64,000 bases of DNA from Pseudomonadota bacterium. Lineage in GTDB: Bacteria > Pseudomonadota > Gammaproteobacteria > Burkholderiales > Rhodocyclaceae. Made by a program: the position numbers and the translations under genes. Each line of letters opens with the position of its first letter. The first letter of the stretch is position 1. Below the pieces are notes generated by a model, which was given only the letters and a program-made list of their open reading frames with translations, was not told the origin of the DNA and did not search any database. Below, piece by piece: positions 55,939-64,000 of this stretch. The DNA lies in contig JAFEDH010000002.1 in the NCBI GenBank assembly GCA_018241695.1, positions 1 to 64,000 on the forward strand. Direction: 5' to 3'.

Positions 55939-56649
55939 ATGGCCGCCTACAGGCGCATTCTTCTCAAGCTCTCGGGCGAGGCCCTGATGGGCGATGATGC
56001 GTATGGCATCAATACGGCCATGCTCTCTTCCATCGTCGGGGAAATCAGGGCGGTCGCCGAACTCGGGGTCGAGATCGGCGTGGTGATCGGTGGTGGCAAT
56101 ATCTTCCGTGGGGTCGCCGGTACGGCCTCGGGCATGGATCGGGCCACGGCGGATTACATGGGCATGCTGGCCACGGTGATGAATGCCATGGCTTTGTCCG
56201 ATGCCATGCGGCAGGCCGGCCTCAACGGCCGGGTGCAGTCTGCGCTCAATATCGAGCAGGTGGTCGAGCCCTACATTCGCGGCAAGGCCATCCGTTATCT
56301 GGAAGAAGGGAAAATCGTGATCTTTGCCGCCGGTACGGGCAATCCCTTCTTCACCACCGATACCGCCGCCGCCCTGCGTGGCTCGGAAATCGGTGCCGAA
56401 ATCGTGCTCAAGGCGACCAAGGTCGATGGCGTGTACTCTGCCGATCCCAAAAAGGATCCCGCCGCCACGCGCTATCACCGCATCAGCTTCGACGAGGCCA
56501 TCAGTCGCGACCTCAAGGTTCTGGATGCGACCGCCTTTGCCTTGTGCCGCGACCAGAAACTTCCCATCAATGTGTTTTCTATCTTCAAGGCCGGTGCGCT
56601 CAAGCGGGTTGTGCTGGGCGAGGATGAAGGCACCCTGGTACACGTCTAA
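55939..56649 (+). CDS. pyrH: UMP kinase
   Basis: A 236-residue bacterial UMP kinase of the amino acid kinase fold that makes [15 protein letters not shown] opens the enzyme, [11 protein letters not shown] is the phosphate-binding region, and [18 protein letters not shown] is the family core. ATG 55939 gives the normal length; an earlier in-frame start would overlap tsf. It is regulated by GTP and UTP in relatives. Confidence 0.98.
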   Translation: MAAYRRILLKLSGEALMGDDAYGINTAMLSSIVGEIRAVAELGVEIGVVIGGGNIFRGVAGTASGMDRATADYMGMLATVMNAMALSDAMRQAGLNGRVQSALNIEQVVEPYIRGKAIRYLEEGKIVIFAAGTGNPFFTTDTAAALRGSEIGAEIVLKATKVDGVYSADPKKDPAATRYHRISFDEAISRDLKVLDATAFALCRDQKLPINVFSIFKAGALKRVVLGEDEGTLVHV

Positions 56650-56659
56650 GGGGTTGGCG

Positions 56660-57217
56660 ATGATTCCCGAACTCAGGAAGACCACCGAAGCCAAGATGAA
56701 CAAGAGCATCGAGGCGCTGAAAGCCGATCTGGGCAAGGTCCGTACGGGCCGCGCCCACACCGGCCTGCTCGATCATGTTCAGGTGGATTACTACGGTTCC
56801 ATGGTGCCGGTCGCGCAGGTGGCGAACGTCACCCTGATCGATGCCCGCACCATCGGTGTGCAGCCCTGGGAAAAGCCCATGGTGGCCAAGGTCGAAAAAG
56901 CCATCCGTGATGCCGATCTGGGCCTCAATCCGGCTTCCCAGGGGGACATCATTCGCGTTCCCATGCCGCCTTTGACCGAGGAACGGCGCCGTGATCTGAC
57001 CAAGGTGGTGAAGCAGGAAGGCGAGAATGCCAAGGTTGCGATCCGCAATCTGCGTCGTGACGCCAACAACGCGCTCAAGGATGCCCTGAAAAAGAAGGAA
57101 ATCGCCGAGGACGAGGAGCGTCGCACCCAGGACGAGATCCAGAAACTGACCGATCGCTTCGTGGCCGAGGTGGACAAGCTCCTCGCGGAAAAGGAAAAGG
57201 ATCTGATGGCGGTCTGA
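56660..57217 (+). CDS. frr: Ribosome recycling factor
   Basis: A 185-residue factor that splits post-termination ribosomes with [22 protein letters not shown], then [51 protein letters not shown] and [13 protein letters not shown] are complete family blocks. It follows pyrH by 10 bases and is 25 bases before uppS. No odd features. Confidence 0.98.
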   Translation: MIPELRKTTEAKMNKSIEALKADLGKVRTGRAHTGLLDHVQVDYYGSMVPVAQVANVTLIDARTIGVQPWEKPMVAKVEKAIRDADLGLNPASQGDIIRVPMPPLTEERRRDLTKVVKQEGENAKVAIRNLRRDANNALKDALKKKEIAEDEERRTQDEIQKLTDRFVAEVDKLLAEKEKDLMAV

Positions 57218-57242
57218 TCGGGATCGTCCAGGCCCCGTATCC

Positions 57243-58019
57243 ATGCGCTTCTTCAGTTCGACACGGGATATCCCCGAATCCGTCGCGGTCCCCCGGCATG
57301 TGGCCATCATCATGGATGGCAACGGTCGCTGGGCGAAGAAGCGCTTCCTGCCCCGGGTAGCGGGGCACAAGCGGGGCGTGGAGGCTGTCCGCGCCACCGT
57401 CAAGGCCTGTATCGAGCGCGGTATCGGCTATCTCACCCTGTTTGCCTTCAGTTCCGAGAACTGGCGCCGTCCCGTTGATGAAGTGTCCTATCTGATGGGG
57501 CTTTTCGTTTCGGTGCTGGAAAGTGAAGTGGAAAAATTGCACGATGCGGGGGTGCGGCTCAGGGTGATCGGCGATCTGTCCCGCTTCGATGCCCGGCTGA
57601 TCGAACTGATCGCCAGCGGTGAGCGCCGTACCGCGGGGAATGACCGCCTCGTCCTCACCGTCGCGGCCAATTACGGCGGCCGCGGAGACATCATGCAGGC
57701 CGTCAATCGCATGATCGCCGCATCGCCGGCACCGGCGAACGGATACACGGAAGACGATCTGGCACCCCATCTTTCCATGGCCTACGCACCGGAGCCGGAC
57801 CTTTTCATCCGTACCGGCGGCGAGCAGCGGATCAGCAACTTCCTGCTCTGGCAACTGGCCTATACCGAGTGTTATTTCACCGATCTGCCTTGGCCGGAAT
57901 TCGATGCCGGCAGGCTCGACGAGGCGATCGGTTCTTTCCGTGCGCGTGAGCGGCGCTTTGGCCGCACCAGCGAACAGCTGACAGATCCGGCATCGCCCTC
58001 CCGGCCCGGGCATGCTTAA
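57243..58019 (+). CDS. uppS: Undecaprenyl diphosphate synthase
   Basis: A 258-residue cis-prenyltransferase that makes the C55 lipid carrier for cell-wall and O-antigen synthesis. The substrate loop [16 protein letters not shown] has Asp25, and [14 protein letters not shown] and [15 protein letters not shown] are in place. The length is normal. cdsA begins eight bases before its stop. Confidence 0.98.
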   Translation: MRFFSSTRDIPESVAVPRHVAIIMDGNGRWAKKRFLPRVAGHKRGVEAVRATVKACIERGIGYLTLFAFSSENWRRPVDEVSYLMGLFVSVLESEVEKLHDAGVRLRVIGDLSRFDARLIELIASGERRTAGNDRLVLTVAANYGGRGDIMQAVNRMIAASPAPANGYTEDDLAPHLSMAYAPEPDLFIRTGGEQRISNFLLWQLAYTECYFTDLPWPEFDAGRLDEAIGSFRARERRFGRTSEQLTDPASPSRPGHA

Positions 58020-58812
58020 AACCCGCATCGTCACTGCCCTGATCCTGGTGGCGGGGCTCTCCCTCCTGCTCTTTGCCGCGCCCCTGTGGGCGTTGCAGAC
58101 GGCCTTTGCCCTGGCCGCCGCCGTGGCCGCCTGGGAGTGGGCCGGTTTCATGGCCATCGACCGGGGCGGCCGGGTGCTCTATGGGGCTTTCGTACTGATC
58201 CTGTGCTGGATGGCGCACGTCAAGGCGACGGTCGTTTTCGTGCCGCTTTGGCTTTCTGTCGCGGGTTTCTGGCTGCTGGTGGCGCCACTGTGGCTGGCCC
58301 GGCGCTGGCGGCTGGGCGGCAATGACATGGTGGCCTATCTGCTTGGGGCGTTGCTGATCGTGTCGACCTGGTCCGCGCTGGCGGCCATGAGCGAGCGCGG
58401 CCCCTGGACCCTGCTGGGTGTGCTGGCCGTGGTGTGGGTCGCCGACATCGGTGCGTATTTCGCGGGCCGCCGCTACGGGCGGCGCAAGCTGGCGCCTTCC
58501 ATCAGTCCGGGCAAGACCTGGGAAGGTGCTGCCGGCGGTGTTCTGGGCGTGCTGTGCTACGGACTGATCGTTGTGCCCCATCTGCTTCCGATAGCGGATG
58601 CCGGTGCCTTCCTGATGGTCACCGTCGCACTGGTGATTGTCGCCATCCTGAGTATCCAGGGTGATCTTTTCGAATCCCTGCTCAAACGTCAGGCCGGGCT
58701 CAAGGACAGCAGCCAGGTGCTGCCAGGTCACGGTGGCGTGCTCGATCGTATCGACAGCGTCACTTCGACGCTTCCCGTCGTCGCTCTGGCTTTCCAGTAC
58801 CTTCTGCCATGA
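58012..58812 (+). CDS. cdsA: Phosphatidate cytidylyltransferase
   Basis: A 266-residue inner-membrane enzyme that makes CDP-diacylglycerol for phospholipids, with about seven membrane segments. The signature near the C-terminus, [20 protein letters not shown] then GVLDRIDS, is intact, including the Asp of the last part. It overlaps uppS by eight bases and dxr by four. Confidence 0.97.
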   Translation: MLKTRIVTALILVAGLSLLLFAAPLWALQTAFALAAAVAAWEWAGFMAIDRGGRVLYGAFVLILCWMAHVKATVVFVPLWLSVAGFWLLVAPLWLARRWRLGGNDMVAYLLGALLIVSTWSALAAMSERGPWTLLGVLAVVWVADIGAYFAGRRYGRRKLAPSISPGKTWEGAAGGVLGVLCYGLIVVPHLLPIADAGAFLMVTVALVIVAILSIQGDLFESLLKRQAGLKDSSQVLPGHGGVLDRIDSVTSTLPVVALAFQYLLP

Positions 58813-59990
58813 GTCGCCGTCGTCTGGTCATACTTGGTGCTACGGGGTCCATCGGCACCAGCACGCTCGATGTCGTGGCCCGGCATCCGGATCGCTACGA
58901 AGTCGTTGCCCTGACCGGTCACAGCCGGGTGGATGTGCTGGCGAGACAGTGCCGGATTCACCGGCCCCGCTATGCCGTGGTCGGTGATGCCGGGGCCGCC
59001 CATGATCTTCAGTCCGCCCTGGCGGGACAGACCGTCGAGATACTCCATGGACAGGAGGCCATCGCCCGGGTGGCCGCCCTGGACGAGGCCGATACCGTTG
59101 TGGCCGCCATCGTTGGAGCGGCGGGGCTATTGCCCACCCTGGCCGCCGTGCGTGCAGGGAAACGGGTGCTGCTGGCCAACAAGGAAGCCCTGGTCATGGC
59201 GGGGCAGGTGTTCATGCAGGAGGTGGCCCGTTCCGGCGCCATACTGTTGCCCATCGACAGCGAGCACAATGCGATCTTTCAGTCCCTGCCATCGCGGTTT
59301 GAGGGTGATCTGGGCGCCTCGGGTGTGCGTCGCATCCTGATCACCGCTTCGGGTGGCCCTTTCCGTTGCACACCGCTGGTACAGCTGGCCGCTGTCACGC
59401 CCGATCAGGCCTGTGCCCACCCCAACTGGTCCATGGGGCGAAAGATCTCGGTGGATTCCGCCACCATGATGAACAAGGGGCTGGAAGTGATCGAGGCACG
59501 CTGGCTGTTCAATGCCGCGCCAGCGGATATCGAGGTGGTGATCCATCCGCAAAGCGTGATCCATTCACTCGTGCAGTATGTCGATGGTTCCGTCATGGCT
59601 GAACTGGGCAATCCCGACATGCGCACGCCGATCGCACATGCCCTCGCCTATCCGGAGCGGATCGAAGCCGGAGTGGCCTCTCTCGACCTGTTCCAGCTGG
59701 CCCGTCTGGATTTTGAACGTCCCGACCCCGGCCGTTTCCCCTGTCTGGGGCTGGCCTACCGCGCCCTGGAGGCAGGGGGTGCTACGCCCGCAGTGCTGAA
59801 TGCGGCCAACGAGGTCGCGGTGGAAGAATTTCTCGCCGGCCGCCTGCCTTACCTCGCCATCGCTCGTGTGATCGAGGATGCGCTCGATACCGTGGCATCC
59901 GTGGCCGCCGAAAATCTGGATGCCGTCATGGCAGCGGATCAGGCGGGGCGTGTGGCGGCCCGTGCCGCGCTGGAGCGCCATCGGACATGA
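58809..59990 (+). CDS. dxr: 1-deoxy-D-xylulose-5-phosphate reductoisomerase
   Basis: A 393-residue NADPH enzyme that makes MEP, the committed step of the non-mevalonate isoprenoid pathway. The cofactor motif GATGSIG is at 10-16, [11 protein letters not shown] follows, and the metal/substrate blocks [19 protein letters not shown] and [20 protein letters not shown] are complete. It overlaps cdsA (ATGA) and rseP by four bases. Confidence 0.98.
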   Translation: MSRRRLVILGATGSIGTSTLDVVARHPDRYEVVALTGHSRVDVLARQCRIHRPRYAVVGDAGAAHDLQSALAGQTVEILHGQEAIARVAALDEADTVVAAIVGAAGLLPTLAAVRAGKRVLLANKEALVMAGQVFMQEVARSGAILLPIDSEHNAIFQSLPSRFEGDLGASGVRRILITASGGPFRCTPLVQLAAVTPDQACAHPNWSMGRKISVDSATMMNKGLEVIEARWLFNAAPADIEVVIHPQSVIHSLVQYVDGSVMAELGNPDMRTPIAHALAYPERIEAGVASLDLFQLARLDFERPDPGRFPCLGLAYRALEAGGATPAVLNAANEVAVEEFLAGRLPYLAIARVIEDALDTVASVAAENLDAVMAADQAGRVAARAALERHRT

Positions 59991-61351
59991 ATATCGTCTG
60001 GTATGCGGGCGCATTTCTGGTCGCACTGGGTGTGCTGGTGTTTTTTCACGAGCTGGGGCACTTTCTGGCCGCGCGTGCCTGTGGTGTCAAGGTGTTGCGG
60101 TTTTCCATCGGTTTTGGCCGCCCGCTGCGGGTATGGCGCTTCGGTCGCGATGCGACGGAATGGTCGCTGGCCGCCATTCCCCTGGGGGGATATGTCCGGA
60201 TGCTCGACGAGAATGAGGCTGCGGTCGATCCTGCCGAGGTGCATCGCGCTTTCAACCGGCAGCCGGTATCCCGTCGCGCACTGATTGTGGTTGCTGGCCC
60301 GGTGGCCAACCTGTTGCTGGCGGTATTGCTGTATTGGGCCATGTTCATGCTCGGCATGCAGGATCTGCGTCCCCGTCTCGGTGATGCACCGGTTGGCACG
60401 CTCGCTGCTCGTGCCGGCATCGAGGCGGGTGAATTGGTGATGCAGGTCAATGGACGCCCTGTGGTCACGTGGACCGATCTGCGCATCGAACTCCTCGATG
60501 CGGCCATGAGCCATACGCCGGTCGCACTGGATTTGCAGCAACTGGACGGCGGCCTGGTCCGGCGCACCCTGGATTTGCAGGCGGCAAACGGTACGGAAGT
60601 GGATGAGCATCTGCTCGATGAATTGGGCCTGACACTCTATCGGCCGCGTGTGGCACCGGTGGTCGGGCAGGTGCTGTCCGGATCGGCCGCCGAACGGGCA
60701 GGCCTTGTGGCCGGAGACCGCATTCTCGCCATCGATGGACATCCGGTCCGGTACTGGGATGAATTCAGCCAAACCATCCGTCAGTCCGCTGGACAAACTT
60801 TGCGTATCGACTTTCTGCGTCATGAGGAACAGCGCTCCGTCATGGTGACACCGGCTGTCGAAACGGAACAGGGAGGCAAGATAGGCCGGGTCGGGATTGC
60901 CGTCGCTACCGGGGACCGGATGCGTGATCTGATGATGGTCGATGTCCGCTTCGGCCCCCGCGAGTCCCTGATCCATGCACTGGCCCAGACCTGGGATACC
61001 TCTAGACTCACGCTGGTCATGATGGGGCGCATGGTGACCGGTGCCGTATCGTGGCGCAATATTTCCGGTCCGGTCGCCATCGCGGATTACGCAGGACAGT
61101 CGGCCCGGCTCGGAGTGTCACCTTATCTGCGTTTTCTGGCCCTCATCAGCATCAGCCTGGGCGTGCTGAACCTCCTTCCCATCCCGGTTCTGGATGGTGG
61201 GCATTTGATGTATCATCTTTGCGAATTTTTCAAGGGGCGTCCGGTTTCGGATCGGGCTCTGGTGCTGGGCCAGCGCGTTGGCCTCGGGATGCTCGGATTG
61301 CTTATGGCCATCGCTCTCTACAACGATCTCAATCGTCTTATTTCCGGCTGA
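59987..61351 (+). CDS. rseP: Site-2 protease RseP
   Basis: A 454-residue membrane metalloprotease that cuts anti-sigma factor RseA to start the envelope stress response. Zinc motif HELGH at 21-25 in the first membrane segment, two PDZ-like domains between about 120 and 320, and the second zinc region [16 protein letters not shown] near the C-terminus. Full length. It overlaps dxr by four bases; bamA follows five bases after its stop. Confidence 0.98.
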   Translation: MNIVWYAGAFLVALGVLVFFHELGHFLAARACGVKVLRFSIGFGRPLRVWRFGRDATEWSLAAIPLGGYVRMLDENEAAVDPAEVHRAFNRQPVSRRALIVVAGPVANLLLAVLLYWAMFMLGMQDLRPRLGDAPVGTLAARAGIEAGELVMQVNGRPVVTWTDLRIELLDAAMSHTPVALDLQQLDGGLVRRTLDLQAANGTEVDEHLLDELGLTLYRPRVAPVVGQVLSGSAAERAGLVAGDRILAIDGHPVRYWDEFSQTIRQSAGQTLRIDFLRHEEQRSVMVTPAVETEQGGKIGRVGIAVATGDRMRDLMMVDVRFGPRESLIHALAQTWDTSRLTLVMMGRMVTGAVSWRNISGPVAIADYAGQSARLGVSPYLRFLALISISLGVLNLLPIPVLDGGHLMYHLCEFFKGRPVSDRALVLGQRVGLGMLGLLMAIALYNDLNRLISG

Positions 61352-61355
61352 TGCT

Positions 61356-63650
61356 ATGAAGAAAACCCTGATCGCGGGGCTGTTGTCCACGCTGTTCGTT
61401 TCATCTGCCGGCGCTTTCGAGCCCTTTACGGTCAAGGACATCCGGGTCGAGGGCCTGCAGCGCACCGAGGCGGGTACCGTTTTCAGCTATTTGCCGGTAC
61501 GGGTTGGAGAAACGGCTACTGACGAGAAGGTCTCGGAGGCGATCAAGGCATTGTTCGCCACCGGATTCTTCAAGGATGTCCGCATCGAGGCGGACAAGGG
61601 TGTGCTGATCGTCCAGATCGAGGAGCGACCGGCCATTGCTGCCATCGATTTCGTCGGCATGCGTGCCTTTGACAAGGACCAGTTGCGCAAGGCACTGAAA
61701 GATGCGGGGATCGCCGAATCCCGCATCTTTGATCGTGCGGTCCTCGAAAAGGCCGAGCAGGAGATCAAGCGCCAATACCTGAGCAAGGGCTATTACGCCG
61801 CCGATGTGAAAACCACGGTCACTCCCCTGGAGCGCAACCGGGTTGGACTGGCCTTCAATGTGGATGAAGGCGAGATCGCCAAGATCAGGGAGATCAACAT
61901 CGTTGGAGCCAAGGCCTTCGACGAAAGTGATCTGCTCGATCAGTTCGAACTGCGTACCTCCAACTGGTTGTCCTGGTACACGAAGAATGACCAGTATTCC
62001 AAGCAGAAGCTCTCGGGCGATCTGGAAAACCTGCGCTCCTTTTATCTGAATCAGGGCTATCTGGAATTCCAGATTACCTCGACCCAGGTGTCGATGACCC
62101 CGGACAAGCAGGGGATCTACATCACGGTGAATGTCTCCGAGGGTGACCGCTACACGGTCTCCGCGGTCAAACTGGCGGGTAACCTGCTGCTTCCGGACGA
62201 TGAGATCAAGGCGCTGGTGAAAATCCGCCCCGGAGAGATCTACTCTCGGGAAAAACTCACCGATACCACCAAGGCGATCAGTGAACGCCTTGGCAATGAT
62301 GGCTATGCCTTTGCCAACGTCAATGCCTCGCCCGAACTGGACAAGGAAAAGCACGAAGCCGCATTTACCATTTTTGTTGATCCGGGGCGTCGGGTATATG
62401 TCCGTCGCATCAATATCGCGGGCAACGCCAAGACCCGCGACGAAGTGATCCGCCGTGAAATGCGCCAGATGGAATCCGCCTGGTATGACGGCTCCCGTAT
62501 CAACCGGTCCAAGACCCGTGTGGACAAACTCGGATACTTCGAGGAAGTCACGGTGGAGACGCCCTCCGTGCCTGGTACCACCGATCAGGTCGATGTGGAT
62601 CTCAAGGTCAAGGAAAAGCCGACCGGCAGCATCATGCTGGGGGCTGGTTTTTCCAGCTATGACAAGTTGATGTTGTCCGGCTCCATCCAGCAGGACAACC
62701 TGTTCGGAAGCGGCAAGAGTGCTGCGCTCCAGGTTAATACCAGCCGGATCAACAAGGTCTATTCCCTGTCATTTACCGATCCGTATTACACGGTGGATGG
62801 TGTCAGCCGTGGTTTTGACATGTATTACCGACGTACCGACACCAACCAGCTGAATTACATCGCCACCTATGACACGAAATCGCTCGGAGGGGGCGTCCGG
62901 TTCGGTATTCCCATCGGCGAATCCAATTCCATCCTCGTTGGCGCCTCGGTGGATTCCACCAAACTGGATCTGACCAGCACCAGCCCCCAGATCTATCAGG
63001 ATTTCGTGAACAAGAACGGCAACAACCTGCGCTCCCTGGTGGGTTCCGCCGGCTGGGCCCGGGATACCCTGGACAGCCGGATTTATCCGACCAGCGGAAG
63101 TTTCCAGCGGGTATCCGGGGAACTCGCCCTGCCTGGCTCGACTCTGAAGTATTTCCGCACCACCTACCAGTACCAGCGGTTTTTCCCGCTGACGCGGACG
63201 TTTACCCTGATGCTCAATGGCGAGGCCGGTGTGGCAGGCGGATTGAGTGGCAAGGATCTGCCTTTCTGGAAGAATTTTTACGTAGGGGGTATCGGTTCCG
63301 TGCGCGGCTACGAGACCAGCACCCTGGGGCCCAAATATGTGTCGCTCGTGGATGGCAGCACCTACTCCCTGGGGGGGGTGAAGCGGCTGGTCGGCAACGC
63401 GGAGGTTTATATGGTTCCGCCTGGAATGGGCAAGGACAAATCGCTGCGGCTGAGCGCGTTCCTTGATGCCGGACAGGTCTGGGGCAAGGGCGAGGCAATT
63501 TCGATGAGTGATTTGCGTTACAGTGTGGGCCTCGCGCTTGCATGGACTTCACCGATGGGGCCGATCAAGTTCAGCTTTGCCCATCCGATCAAGAACAAGC
63601 CGGAAGACAAACTGCAACGTCTGCAGTTCCAGATGGGTACGACGTTTTAA
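61356..63650 (+). CDS. bamA: Outer-membrane assembly factor BamA
   Basis: A 764-residue Omp85 protein, the core of the BAM complex. Signal peptide MKKTLIAGLLSTLFVSSAGA, then five POTRA domains in about the first 420 residues (first one FTVKDIRVEGLQRTEAGTVF), and a C-terminal 16-strand barrel with the conserved KNFYVGGIGSVRGYE lid and final FQMGTTF ending in Phe. ATG 61356 is chosen over an earlier in-frame start inside rseP. Confidence 0.99.
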   Translation: MKKTLIAGLLSTLFVSSAGAFEPFTVKDIRVEGLQRTEAGTVFSYLPVRVGETATDEKVSEAIKALFATGFFKDVRIEADKGVLIVQIEERPAIAAIDFVGMRAFDKDQLRKALKDAGIAESRIFDRAVLEKAEQEIKRQYLSKGYYAADVKTTVTPLERNRVGLAFNVDEGEIAKIREINIVGAKAFDESDLLDQFELRTSNWLSWYTKNDQYSKQKLSGDLENLRSFYLNQGYLEFQITSTQVSMTPDKQGIYITVNVSEGDRYTVSAVKLAGNLLLPDDEIKALVKIRPGEIYSREKLTDTTKAISERLGNDGYAFANVNASPELDKEKHEAAFTIFVDPGRRVYVRRINIAGNAKTRDEVIRREMRQMESAWYDGSRINRSKTRVDKLGYFEEVTVETPSVPGTTDQVDVDLKVKEKPTGSIMLGAGFSSYDKLMLSGSIQQDNLFGSGKSAALQVNTSRINKVYSLSFTDPYYTVDGVSRGFDMYYRRTDTNQLNYIATYDTKSLGGGVRFGIPIGESNSILVGASVDSTKLDLTSTSPQIYQDFVNKNGNNLRSLVGSAGWARDTLDSRIYPTSGSFQRVSGELALPGSTLKYFRTTYQYQRFFPLTRTFTLMLNGEAGVAGGLSGKDLPFWKNFYVGGIGSVRGYETSTLGPKYVSLVDGSTYSLGGVKRLVGNAEVYMVPPGMGKDKSLRLSAFLDAGQVWGKGEAISMSDLRYSVGLALAWTSPMGPIKFSFAHPIKNKPEDKLQRLQFQMGTTF

Positions 63651-63665
63651 CCGGGAGTGGTGTTG

Positions 63666-64000
63666 ATGAAAAAGTGTGCTCGTTCCGTCCGCGTACTGAT
63701 TGCCCTGGCCGGGCTGACCGCCGCTTCGGCCTATGCGGACGTGAAGGTTGCCGTGATCAATTCCGAACGGGTGATGCGTGATTCGGAGCCGGCAAAAAAG
63801 GCAATGAAAAAGCTCGAAAAGGAATTCGAGAAGCGTGGCCAGGATCTCGAAAAACTGCGCCAGCAGGCGCAGAAGATGCAGGAGGATCTGGAGAAGAACG
63901 GTATCACCATGGGTGATGCCGCGCGCAAATCCAAGGAGCGTGAACTGGGCGATCTGAGCCGTGAGTTCCAGCGCCGCCAGCGCGAACTCAATGAGGATGT
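63666..64000 (+). CDS. skp: Periplasmic chaperone Skp/OmpH (cut by the window end)
   Basis: The first 111 residues of an OmpH/Skp chaperone that carries unfolded outer-membrane proteins to BamA. A signal peptide (MKKCARSVRVLIALAGLTAA, cut near AYA-D) is followed by VKVAVINSERVMRDS and then long Lys/Glu/Gln-rich helices, which form the jellyfish tentacles of the trimer. GGGAG at about 63653 is the ribosome site. The C-terminus lies outside the window. Confidence 0.95.
   Translation, partial: MKKCARSVRVLIALAGLTAASAYADVKVAVINSERVMRDSEPAKKAMKKLEKEFEKRGQDLEKLRQQAQKMQEDLEKNGITMGDAARKSKERELGDLSREFQRRQRELNED

Overview
The window reads as chromosomal DNA of a GC-rich betaproteobacterium, most likely of the Rhodocyclales/Sterolibacteriaceae type. 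The grounds are the gene order rpsB-tsf-pyrH-frr-uppS-cdsA-dxr-rseP-bamA-skp, the style of the ftsH-folP-glmM and carA-carB-greA blocks, four PEP-CTERM proteins, and catabolic genes of the kind used on steroids, terpenoids or other alicyclic compounds. The genus is an inference. No rRNA, tRNA, CRISPR array, phage or insertion sequence was recognised.

Layout. 1-6482: a plus-strand catabolic block with a cytochrome P450, a SnoaL/NTF2-like protein, a short-chain dehydrogenase, a Tat-exported FAD oxidoreductase, a secreted c-type cytochrome, a VOC protein and an AraC-type regulator. 6492-6660: remnant of dgkA. 6734-11184: minus-strand beta-oxidation operon (FadB-like bifunctional enzyme, thiolase, acyl-CoA dehydrogenase). 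11501-16819: plus-strand MFS transporter, unusual CaiB/BaiF CoA-transferase, YtcJ-like amidohydrolase, a pterin-synthase-fold protein without the usual catalytic residues, and a second SnoaL protein. 16846-18481: EamA permease and an alpha/beta hydrolase with a Cys nucleophile. 18632-21419: three PEP-CTERM genes, two of them paralogues.

21687-44979 is mainly housekeeping: hemH, hrcA, nadK, a 73-residue Cys protein, recN, a GDT1-type exporter, fur (with a long Cys-rich tail), bamE, dapB, carA, carB, greA, a DUF4149-like protein, yhbY, rlmE, ftsH, folP, glmM, a TMEM175-like channel, corA, a dual CDGSH protein and mgtA. 45046-52855: an OprB-like porin, a HiPIP, and a minus-strand operon (alpha/beta hydrolase, glycerophosphodiester phosphodiesterase, GlpD, FGGY kinase, enoyl-CoA hydratase) that looks built to take lipid head groups and acyl chains apart. 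53117-53758: a fourth PEP-CTERM gene. 54176-64000: the conserved translation, isoprenoid, lipid and outer-membrane assembly cluster, cut by the window end inside skp.

How the parts may work together: the first 17 kb suggests uptake and stepwise oxidation of a hydrophobic ring or side-chain substrate. P450 and SDR would carry out hydroxylation and alcohol oxidation, a periplasmic flavoprotein would pass electrons to cytochrome c, and a CoA-transferase and beta-oxidation enzymes would process acyl intermediates. The substrate cannot be read from the sequence. The most interesting points are the Tat flavoprotein/cytochrome c pair, the tandem-repeat operator candidate before the AraC block, the shared upstream element and near-identical terminators of the PEP-CTERM genes, the catalytic-residue-free PTPS-like protein, the Fur Cys tail, and the probable leaderless divergent pair hrcA/nadK.
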